Shown here in pieces: positions 1-6,315 of a stretch of 6,781 nucleotides of DNA; positions within the stretch are counted from its first letter, which is position 1, and each line of letters starts with the position of its first letter. The notes beneath the pieces are model-generated. The model saw only the letters and a list, made by a program, of their open reading frames with translations. It was not told the origin of the DNA and did not search any database. Origin of the DNA: Allobrachymonas sp. (GTDB lineage: Bacteria; Pseudomonadota; Gammaproteobacteria; Burkholderiales; Burkholderiaceae_C); the NCBI GenBank assembly GCA_012036375.1, contig JAAUOI010000168.1, forward strand, positions 1 to 6,781, written 5' to 3'. The position numbers were made by a program, and so were the translations under genes.

Positions 1-413
1 GGCGTAGTCAGTCTGACGACCGCGCCCGTTCGCTTCTCCGATCTTTCGCAACGGCTCGTGCGCTTGACGGTCGCGTTGCTCGCCGTGTAGAACTGGAGCT
101 CGTTATTGCCCCAGCCGGGAATGCCGAAGGCAGAGCCATCACCCAGCATGAATTCCCACTTGCTCGTATCGACCGACGTGCCATCGAATTCATCGGCCCA
201 CACCAATTTGTATGATTTGCTGCTGTTATCCAACTCATTATCAACAGAAGTGGTCACATCCTGGGGGTAAGCCAGATGAGAAGGCAAAGGGATGCCACAG
301 GCAGAAAGAGTCAGTAAGATGAAACAAACTGATCTTTGAACTTTCGCGCCATTGAAGTTGCCTCGCTTTTCATCTTCCAGAGAAGACCACGTTACTTGGT
401 CGAGATTTTGCAC
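1..413 (-). CDS. GH16-family secreted glycoside hydrolase, lipoprotein, 5' part only (cut by window edge)
   Basis: The minus-strand frame from a GTG at 413 encodes a basic stretch (KVQRS), a short hydrophobic core and the lipobox LSAC (Cys39). This suggests a lipoprotein exported by Sec and processed by signal peptidase II. After a polar linker comes the typical start of a GH16 domain (laminarinase/beta-glucanase group): YKLVWADEFDGTSVDTSKW at about residues 68-86, then GWGNNELQFYT at 100-110 and NATV at 113-116. The catalytic ExDxxE motif would lie beyond the left edge, so activity and substrate cannot be judged. The GTG has GGAG 7 bases upstream. The alternative start is ATG at 352 (MARKFKD), which would give a more usual signal-peptide length but needs a one-base indel before the hydrophobic core. 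Below about position 65 this frame stops looking like GH16, while another frame gives NGRGRQTDYA, so a second frame break is likely. Near a capsule locus, a polysaccharide-cleaving role is plausible but inferred. Confidence 0.72.
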   Translation of the reverse strand, partial: MQNLDQVTWSSLEDEKRGNFNGAKVQRSVCFILLTLSACGIPLPSHLAYPQDVTTSVDNELDNSSKSYKLVWADEFDGTSVDTSKWEFMLGDGSAFGIPGWGNNELQFYTASNATVKRTSRCERSEKRTGAVVRLTT

Positions 414-420
414 AGTATAA

Positions 421-424
421 CTCC
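421..424 (-). promoter_or_regulatory. Possible ribosome binding site (GGAG) for the GTG start of the GH16 gene
   Basis: Read on the minus strand, GGAG lies 7 bases before the GTG at 413-411, a normal Shine-Dalgarno spacing and the main support for that start. Between them is TATACT (419-414), which looks like a sigma-70 -10 box. If that is the real promoter, the transcript would begin downstream of the GTG and the ATG at 352 would be favoured. The two readings conflict and the sequence alone does not settle them. Confidence 0.3.
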
Positions 425-510
425 ATCGCATGCATCTAGCTTATTTCGGCAGAAGTGAAGGGTACGCATATTCAACAAACAAATCACGAATTCATTCCAA
501 AGTAAATTAT

Positions 511-594
511 CTATTTAATAGCTGGGGAAGCCTCAGTCCGAGCAAAGGCGACAAGCAGCACACAAAACAATACAGATAATTTTTTTACTAACAT
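511..594 (-). CDS. Short signal-peptide-like ORF, 27 aa; remnant or small secreted peptide
   Basis: The 27-codon ORF begins with ATG at 594 and ends at TAG 513-511. It starts MLVKKLSVLFCVLLVAFA, a textbook signal peptide with two lysines and a strong hydrophobic core, followed by only about nine residues (RTEASPAIK). AAAGG lies 5 bases before the ATG, and a -10-like TATACT (620-615) lies about 20 bases before it. Start signals plus a signal peptide suggest the 5' end of a real exported protein whose body has been lost, since no continuation is visible in any frame past the TAG. It could instead be a tiny secreted peptide or chance. I do not recognise a family. Confidence 0.3.
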   Translation of the reverse strand: MLVKKLSVLFCVLLVAFARTEASPAIK

Positions 595-678
595 AAATGC
601 CTTTGTAACCCTTTAGTATATTTGAGATGGTGACCTAGCCCCCATGTAGCGTACCAAGCATTTACGTTTGAGAGCCTT

Positions 679-699
679 TACCCGGCGCACAGCCGGGTA
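679..699. repeat. GC-rich inverted repeat (8-bp stem, 5-base loop)
   Basis: TACCCGGC (679-686) pairs perfectly with GCCGGGTA (692-699) around the loop GCACA. The stem is strong enough to form in RNA. No T-run follows on either strand, so it is not a standard rho-independent terminator. It sits downstream of the minus-strand export-gene remnant and could be a leftover of a terminator or of a repetitive element. Confidence 0.4.
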
Positions 700-767
700 T
701 GCGCGTGAGCTAATTTTCTAGCGCACAGTGAGCTAGCCCGAATATTTCACAGCAAGAGGTAGGCAGC

Positions 768-1138
768 CTAGCCGCAAGGTGCGGTGTCATTGGTAATCGC
801 TGCTGTATCGCCACCGCCAAGTAGTGCGGCTGGTGGTGCCTCCCAATGGTGATCTCCAACACATCGCCTGCGCCCACCAGAGCCAGGCTAGGCTCACGTG
901 ACACAAAACTGTCTACAAAACTACCATTTTTACGACGACTTGTAAGAAGCTGACGAGCAACGGAATCCGTCACATCAACGACCTGTAGCGGCGAAACATC
1001 AAGCTTGACCGCTTTAGCAATTTCCTCGCTGCTGGGGCCAGAGGTGGGGATATTGGCGCAGCCAGACACTAATATCAAAGCAGAGAATACGCTGCTCATT
1101 AGGCGAAAAAATGCACGTAAATCTTGAAAAATATGCAT
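768..1138 (-). pseudogene. Remnant of an outer-membrane polysaccharide export lipoprotein (Wza/KpsD-type), frameshifted and truncated
   Basis: From ATG 1138 the frame encodes a lipoprotein signal (SALILVSGC, Cys27), a polar region, and at about residues 83-98 PSLALVGAGDVLEITI. That motif opens the Poly_export domain of Wza/KpsD-type outer-membrane channels. The family normally continues with IWEAPPA. Here that continuation (WEAPPAALLGGGDT) lies in the next frame, so one T is missing at about 845-846. The restored frame then stops at TAG 770-768, giving about 123 residues against roughly 350-400 or more in family members, with no SLBB domains. If the frame is not corrected, the ORF runs on to 710 with an unrelated tail. 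An earlier ATG at 1156 and a later one at 1099 are also possible starts. An intact product would be an outer-membrane channel for exported polysaccharide; this one cannot be functional. It diverges from the capsule operon, which suggests the locus once carried its own export channel. Confidence 0.75.
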
Positions 1139-1171
1139 CTTGATATGAATAATCAAACTGGTGAACCATAA

Positions 1172-1199
1172 TTGATGACAAACTTAAAGGTATTAGTAT
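1172..1199 (+). promoter_or_regulatory. Candidate sigma-70 promoter of the capsule operon
   Basis: TTGATG (1172-1177) and TAGTAT (1194-1199) are separated by 16 bases in the AT-rich gap between the divergent export-gene remnant and the kpsS-like gene. Each box differs from consensus at two or three positions. It is the best-placed candidate I see and would give a leader of about 75 bases. It is a weak call from pattern only. Confidence 0.28.
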
Positions 1200-1281
1200 C
1201 TTAGGCGTACAAAATCGACGATGAAAAATGATTAAAAAGCATAAAAAATTAAAGAGTTATCTAAAGGACGATTCGTTAACC

Positions 1282-2505
1282 ATGAATGATCAAAGCTATT
1301 TGCTGAGTCGCTTTGCCAATTCAAATGTGCTGTTGCTGCAAGGTCCAGTGGGCACTTTTTTTGTATCACATCAGCAAGCATCTTAAACAGATCGGCGTGA
1401 AATCCGTTAGCAAAATCAATTTCAATGGCGGCGATTGTTGGTATTACTCGCAGCCATCAAGGCGTTATCGCGGTCTGCTTGCCGATTGGCCTTTGTATCT
1501 TGAACATTACATCAAGCAACACGACGTGGGTGCAATTATGCTCTTTGGCGATTGCAGACCTTTGCATCGCCTTGCAATTGATGTGGCGAAAAAATTGGGG
1601 GTGCAGGTTTGGGTGTTTGAAGAAGGCTATGCGCGACCTGACTACATCACACTTGAGAGCGGTGGTGTGAATGGCTTTTCGTCTTTGTATGCGAAAAAAG
1701 CCGATTTTTTGATGATTACCAGATCATGCCCTTGCCTAAAAGCCAGCCTGTGGGGCAAACATTTGGTGTGGCAGCAAGGCAAGCCATGATGTATTACGCG
1801 GCCTCGGCGTTGGCCTGGCCTTATTTTTATCGATATCAGCATCACCGCAGCTTATCGGTATTGGATGGGTTGCTATGGGTGCGATCTTACTGGCGTAAGC
1901 TTTATTACCAGCGCCTAGAAGCAGGAATACAAGAGGATTTGAGTACGTCTCAATCCAAACGTTTTTTTTTGGTGGTGCTGCAATCATCTGTCGATTCGCA
2001 AATGCGTGTGCACTCCAAATACAACAGTATTGAGGAATTCATGCAAGAGGTTGCAATATCGTTTGCTGCGCATGCGCCTCAAGATTGCCAGTTGGTTTTT
2101 AAGCATCATCCGATCGACAGAGGATATTCAGACTACACGCAGACCGTCAAACGACTAAACCAAGAGCTAAATTTGAAAGGCCGTGTGAGATACATACACG
2201 ATCAGCATTTACCTACTTTACTGACTCATGCAAGAGGCGTGGTCGCCGTCAATAGTACCGTGGGGTTTTCGGCGCTTGATCATGCAACACCTGTGAAAGT
2301 AACTGGGAAAGCCATTTACGACAAGGAAGGTTTGACGTTTCAAGGCTCACTCGATGAGTTTTGGAATGCCTCTCTCACTTGGCAGCCTGATTTGACATTG
2401 CATGAGAAATTCAAAAATTATTTGATCGCCAATACGCAACTCAATGGCAGTGTTTACAAGCCGTTTCCTATGGCCGCAGCGCCTGGCTTAGCATCGCAGC
2501 AATGA
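1282..2505 (+). CDS. kpsS: KpsS-like capsule polysaccharide biosynthesis protein (Kdo transferase family), frame broken twice
   Basis: KpsS proteins act at the inner face of the cytoplasmic membrane and, in known systems, start the poly-Kdo linker on phosphatidylglycerol for ABC-exported capsules. Stitched across two one-base breaks, the product is about 407 residues, close to the usual KpsS length. Visible blocks are VLLLQGPVG (16-24), FNGGD, FGDCRPLH (from 88), EEGYARPDYITLE (from 113), HHPIDRGY with His276-Pro277, and VNSTVGFSALDH (from 323). All are typical of the Capsule_synth family. Frame 1 runs from ATG 1282 to T7 (1356-1362), where one T is extra; uncorrected, it stops at TAA after 34 codons. 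The next frame runs to T6 (1705-1710), where one T is missing, and then the first frame resumes to TGA 2505. AAAGGA (1263-1268) is rather far from the ATG. An in-frame ATG at 1228 is an alternative start. The last codons overlap the next gene (ATGA). Confidence 0.82.
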
Positions 2506-3707
2506 GCACGGTTTCTGCTACCCCGCAGCCCGAAGTGGTGCTGGACATCACGCGCTTAATTGGCCGCTTTTATGATGGAAAGCTGCCCACGGGCGTTGAC
2601 CGAGTGAGCTTGGCCTATGTGGCGCATTTTTATGACAGAGCGCGAGCCAAGTTGCATTGGCGCGCGCTTAATGGTTTGTACTCGCGAAATGCTTCAAAGC
2701 AAATTTTTGACCTGCTACTCAGGTGGAACTTGGATGAGATACCACGCTTGAAGCGACTGGTCTTATGGGGCGCCTTGGCATCAGTTGGTAATGCTAATTT
2801 GCGTGGGCTTTGGCTATTCAATACGGGGCACAACGGACTTGAGCATGCGCGTTATGAGCGTGATGTGCGCTGGCATCAATTACGCCCTCTTTTTTTCATA
2901 CATGACCTGATACCCATCACCCATCCCGAATTTTGCCGCGCCCAAGAGGCGCAAAAGCACGCCGCTCGCATCAACAACATGATCGCTTGGGGCAAGGGCT
3001 TGATCGTTAACTCGCGCACAACAGCACAAGAGCTGCGCAGCTATGCAGAGCAAAACAACCTCAAACTACCGCCGCTCTTGATTGCACCACTGGCATCCTC
3101 TGTGACTAGCTTGGCAAGCGCTGAGGTCTCAGAGGCAAACAACCTGCAAGCCATCAGCAGCCCACCCTCGCAAAATTATTTTTTGGTGTTGGGTACCGTT
3201 GAACCACGTAAAAATTTATCGCTTTTACTGGATGTGTGGAGAACGCTGCTGGAAAAATTTGGTGATGCCACGCCTAGCCTGATCGTGATTGGGCAAGCGG
3301 GCTGGGAAACGCAAAGCGTGATGGATGCCTTGAGCCACAGTGCCACTTGGCAGGGCAAGCTGCAATGGCACAAAGCGTGCAGCGATGCGGAACTTAGCCG
3401 CTGGATGAAGGGTGCTCGGGCGCTACTTTTTCCATCGTTTATTGAAGGCTATGGATTGCCAGTGGTGGAGGCTTTGTTGGCAGGCGTGCCTGTTATTGCG
3501 AGTGATTTGCTAGTGATTCGCGAGATCGCAGCTGATGTGCCGATGCTGTTAAACCCTCGCGATGCATCTGCTTGGATAGAAGTGATTGAAGATTACAGCC
3601 GACCCAATAGTGCAGCGCGCCAAGCGCAACTTCAAAGAATGCCTACCTTATCGCATATGACCTGGGCACATCATTTTGAATTAGTCGACGATTTTTGCAG
3701 GCCTTGA
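2502..3707 (+). CDS. Glycosyltransferase family 4 (GT-B fold), capsule sugar transferase
   Basis: This intact 401-residue GT-B glycosyltransferase carries the retaining GT4 (Glycos_transf_1) signature. The N-terminal half opens with VVLDITRLIGRF and LPTGVDRVSLAYV, a pattern common in polysaccharide-cluster transferases, and has FIHDLIPITHPEF in the middle. The C-terminal nucleotide-sugar domain has LGTVEPRKN (230-238) and the EX7E motif EGYGLPVVE, with Glu315 and Glu323, then GVPVIASD. The likely role is transfer of a hexose from a nucleotide sugar onto the growing capsule chain or its linker at the cytoplasmic membrane; donor and acceptor cannot be read from the sequence. The ATG overlaps the kpsS stop as ATGA and has no clear Shine-Dalgarno, which points to translational coupling. 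The product is soluble or peripheral, with no signal peptide or membrane segment. Its position between kpsS-like and kpsC-like genes suggests it works close to the Kdo linker step. Confidence 0.88.
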   Translation: MSTVSATPQPEVVLDITRLIGRFYDGKLPTGVDRVSLAYVAHFYDRARAKLHWRALNGLYSRNASKQIFDLLLRWNLDEIPRLKRLVLWGALASVGNANLRGLWLFNTGHNGLEHARYERDVRWHQLRPLFFIHDLIPITHPEFCRAQEAQKHAARINNMIAWGKGLIVNSRTTAQELRSYAEQNNLKLPPLLIAPLASSVTSLASAEVSEANNLQAISSPPSQNYFLVLGTVEPRKNLSLLLDVWRTLLEKFGDATPSLIVIGQAGWETQSVMDALSHSATWQGKLQWHKACSDAELSRWMKGARALLFPSFIEGYGLPVVEALLAGVPVIASDLLVIREIAADVPMLLNPRDASAWIEVIEDYSRPNSAARQAQLQRMPTLSHMTWAHHFELVDDFCRP

Positions 3708-3710
3708 CGG

Positions 3711-4784
3711 ATGACAAACTGCACTGACTCAAGCAGCCGAATACAAGCCGCCATCGCTAGGCCTTGCTATGCGGTCAATTGGTCAGTGCGCAAACGCCAA
3801 ATCGCACAAGATTTTTTGCAGCATCACACGGTCTTGCAGGCTCATGATTTGGGGCATGTACCGCCTGGAGCCACCGCTTTGGTGTGGGGGTGCAACGAAT
3901 TAAACGCCCCAGCAGCCCAAGATGTGCAAGTGCTGCATTTAGAAGATGGTTTTTTACGTTCCGTGGGGCTCGGCGCTGATTTGGTAGAGCCGATCTCTTG
4001 GGTCTGCGACTTGCAAGGCATTTATTTTGATGCAACGCAGCCCAGTGATTTAGAAAGCATGCTGCAAAACGCTGAGTTCACTGAGCCTATGCTAAGCCGC
4101 GCAGCGTTGCTTCAAAAAAGTATTGTGTCAACGGGGCTGTCGAAATACAACGTAGGAGGCAAGCTTTGGATCAGGCCGCGAACTACGAAAAAAATAGTGT
4201 TGGTGGTGGGCCAGGTTGAAAGTGATGCGTCGATTCAATTGGGCGCACACCACATCAAGACCAATTTAGCCTTGATACAAGCTGTGCGCACTTTAGAGCC
4301 TGATGCATTTATCGTCTATAAACCACATCCCGATGTGTTGGCGGGCCTGCGCAGTGGAAAGCTGATGGCCGAGCATGGCCTCTACGATGCTTTGGTTGAG
4401 CAGGCATCCATGCCGCAATTACTCACGCAGATCGATGCAGTGCATGTGAATACATCGCTCACTGGTTTTGAGGCCTTGCTGCGCGGCGTGCCAGTAATAA
4501 CGCATGGCATGCCGTTTTACGCAGGCTGGGGGCTAACTCTCGATATGGCGCAAAATCATGCGGCGCTGAAGCGCCGCACCAAGCGGCTGCGCCCAGAAGA
4601 GCTAATCGCAGCCGCGTTGATCTGCTACCCCTTGTATCGCCATCCGGATACGCATCAAATCATCACACCGGAAGAGGCAGTCAAGTTGCTGGCGAAACAG
4701 ATGCAAGCTGCGATTGACTTACAGCCTTCAGTGCTTTGGCGACTCGTTCTTTCTTGGGCTGCCCGATTTCAAGGGCGGTTCTGA
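3711..4784 (+). CDS. KpsC-like capsule polysaccharide biosynthesis protein, single Kdo-transferase module
   Basis: This 357-residue protein of the Capsule_synth family has LEDGFLRSVGLGADLVEP (about 77-94), GIYFDATQPSDLE, STGLSKYNVGG, VVGQVESDASIQLGA, YKPHPDV with His206-Pro207, and HVNTSLTGFEALLRGVPV (from 245), then PFYAGWGLT. These are the conserved blocks of a beta-Kdo transferase module of KpsC, which extends the poly-Kdo linker by alternating linkages. Classical KpsC is roughly 650-700 residues with two such modules; this has one, with no sign of a second before or after. It may therefore add a single Kdo linkage, or the partner module may be encoded elsewhere. There is no signal peptide or membrane span, so it probably works at the cytoplasmic membrane face. 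It starts 3 bases after the transferase stop with only a weak ribosome site, in line with coupled translation. I leave the symbol empty because of the one-module form. Confidence 0.85.
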   Translation: MTNCTDSSSRIQAAIARPCYAVNWSVRKRQIAQDFLQHHTVLQAHDLGHVPPGATALVWGCNELNAPAAQDVQVLHLEDGFLRSVGLGADLVEPISWVCDLQGIYFDATQPSDLESMLQNAEFTEPMLSRAALLQKSIVSTGLSKYNVGGKLWIRPRTTKKIVLVVGQVESDASIQLGAHHIKTNLALIQAVRTLEPDAFIVYKPHPDVLAGLRSGKLMAEHGLYDALVEQASMPQLLTQIDAVHVNTSLTGFEALLRGVPVITHGMPFYAGWGLTLDMAQNHAALKRRTKRLRPEELIAAALICYPLYRHPDTHQIITPEEAVKLLAKQMQAAIDLQPSVLWRLVLSWAARFQGRF

Positions 4785-4803
4785 GTTGACCAAACTGTAA
4801 AGT

Positions 4804-5960
4804 TTAGCCAAACAAACGAAACTGCCTAAAGTCAGTCACGGATGGCAGATGTGAGAAGCGTTGGGCTAAATCTTGCGCTCCAGCCGTTATCGCAAAATAA
4901 TCGTATTCGCCGAAAAGCTCGCTGGCTTTAATATATTGAAAGTGAAGATCGAAGCGATCTTTCTTAAGTAGCTTGTAGCGCTGTGGGCTAAATAATTCTG
5001 CAAACCGCGGAGACAGCAGCTTAGGATGCTTGATAGGTGGCGCTAAGTCCACAGCGGATAGTGGATCGACCAACGCGAAGCAGCATCCATCTGCGGGAGC
5101 GCCAAAATCAATCCATTGAACGCGCTCAGCATGCGCCAGTGTTTGAAGATCGTCTCGAAAAGATTGTGCAGCGGGCAAACTGCTCAGCATGGGTGTCCAA
5201 TGCCCCAAGGTGAGCAAAGAGATGCTGGGTGCGGCATGGGCTTTTATTGGCATCGCTCGCAACGCTTGCGCCAAAGAGCTGATGGCCAAAAATGTCCCTG
5301 AGCTGTGTCCAACCAGTAGCACTTCATCGTAGCCAGCAAGTAGTAACTGCTGCGTGTGCGCGGCGAACTGCCGAACTCTTTCATCGTAAGCAGGAATTTT
5401 GCCGCGTGCCTGGGCGGCAGTGAATGCAAAGCTTCTGATCAGCCATTGCATATTGAATTTTCTTCCGCTAGCCATGCCAATACCAGCATCGAACCAAAAA
5501 ACCCTAGACCTGCAATCCAATGCAATTCATGAGAAATTTTTAAAGACAAAATAGGCGCAAACAACAACAAGAAGACCAGCAAAACTGCTGGAGAAAAAAT
5601 GGCGATCGAGGGCGGCCAAGCCAGCCGAAACATCGCCCATAGCGCACCATTGCTGATGTATTCGGCATTGGCAGTTAAAGTTTGCCAAGCTACCTGCACG
5701 CCTGATGGCTTCCAGTGCTGCCTGACCACATCATCCCAGCGCATGAAGTGGTAATCAGTATGCACAGATTCATTACCCGAGGCGTATTGAATGTCCCACT
5801 TGGAGATTTCCTTGGCCAAATTTTGCCGCGCCCCCACATTAATGGTCGCGCCCGAGACTTTGCTTTGCAATGCAGCTTGCTCGCGGTAGAGGCGATGATA
5901 ATGCGCGGGCCCGGAAGGATCGAAGCCGCAGAAATACAAAACGCAGCGCTTTTTAACCAT
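4804..5960 (-). CDS. Alpha/beta-hydrolase-like membrane protein of unknown role, split by a one-base frame break
   Basis: Two overlapping minus frames read as one protein of about 385 residues. The first (from ATG 5960) has a beta strand and loop CVLYFCGFDPSGPAHYH, then TDYHFMRWDDVVRQHW (68-83), and two hydrophobic segments at about 119-140 and 146-164. The second carries DEVLLVGHSSGTF, a nucleophile elbow G-H-S-S-G with the serine codon at 5304-5302 (about residue 220), then LLTLGHWTP, CCFALVDPLSAVD, KLLSPRFAELF and EYDYFAITAG. The first frame reads LAWLAEEN and the second FNMQWLIRSF; one extra A in the short run at 5458-5461 joins them as EEKFNMQ. A serine hydrolase or esterase on the membrane is the likely fold. 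The catalytic Asp and His are not certain, and the substrate is unknown. ATG 5975 is an alternative start. ATG 5960 overlaps the upstream gene by 8 bases. The stop lies about 20 bases from the convergent capsule operon. Confidence 0.68.
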
Positions 5961-6315
5961 GATGGCGGCGAGCAATGGTTTGCTCGTCTAAACCTTTTTG
6001 CAGTACCAAATCAACGACTGGCTGCTCGCGCTTGTTGGCTCGCTTGCAATGATCTTGTTGGAAAAGATCGGTGAACCAGATGATTTTGCGAGCCCACCAA
6101 CGCCGCTCACGTTCACGCCATGCATGAGACGAGACAGACTCCCAAGCATAGCCATTGAACAAGGTGGCATTGACGAAATGATCCAACGCCCGTACGCCTG
6201 CACGGCCGCGCTCGGACTTACCGAAAAACCCGATCCATACAAGCAGCAAATAGCCCAAGACGGCCATTGGCACAATCAAGGTCATGAGGCCGAAGCCTGC
6301 CAAGCGCTCCTTCAT
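5953..6315 (-). CDS. Small membrane-anchored protein of unknown function (120 aa)
   Basis: From ATG 6315 this encodes a hydrophobic segment at about residues 8-31 followed by a basic, tryptophan-rich soluble part with ALDHFVNATLFNGYAWE (43-59), VSSHAWRERERRWWARK and FQQDHCKRA. The positive residues after the membrane segment suggest an N-out or signal-anchor layout with the basic tail in the cytoplasm, an inference from charge only. The pattern of N-A-L-F-x-G-Y followed by S-S-x-A-W-R and D-H-C recalls small proteobacterial proteins often seen in prophage or accessory regions, but I cannot name the family or a role. The start is supported by AGAGG 5 bases upstream and by the ATGA overlap with the P450 stop; the frame open further upstream to 6480 is read-through inside the P450 gene. 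Its position between the P450 and the hydrolase suggests a shared function. Confidence 0.7.
   Translation of the reverse strand: MKERLAGFGLMTLIVPMAVLGYLLLVWIGFFGKSERGRAGVRALDHFVNATLFNGYAWESVSSHAWRERERRWWARKIIWFTDLFQQDHCKRANKREQPVVDLVLQKGLDEQTIARRHHG

Larger units (their letters stand above)
414..767. other. Gene-poor stretch between the GH16 gene and the export-gene remnant
   Basis: No long ORF with recognisable protein similarity was found on either strand here. The stretch holds a 27-codon signal-peptide-like ORF (511-594, minus), an 8-bp GC-rich hairpin (679-699) and a direct repeat GCGCACAG (685-692 and 721-728). The export gene beside it has lost its 3' two thirds. This stretch may therefore be where a deletion joined unrelated flanks, but I see no insertion sequence ends or target duplications. 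Confidence 0.5.

Noticed and set aside
31..46. Similarity of CGCTTCTCCGATCT to the end of a common sequencing adapter
   Set aside because: Two adjacent bases differ and GH16-like coding continues on both sides in one frame or another. It is more likely chance than a chimeric join.
679..699. GC-rich hairpin as a rho-independent terminator
   Set aside because: No T-run follows the stem on either strand, so I kept it only as an inverted repeat.
710..767. C-terminal tail of the export-gene ORF as real protein
   Set aside because: The tail after GDVLEITI is out of the family frame; the conserved WEAPPA continuation lies in the other frame and stops at 770-768.
4792..4805. Inverted repeat AAACT-GTAA-AGTTT between the convergent operons as a terminator
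   Set aside because: The stem is only 5 bp, AT-rich and without a T-run, and it overlaps the hydrolase stop codon. It is too weak to call.
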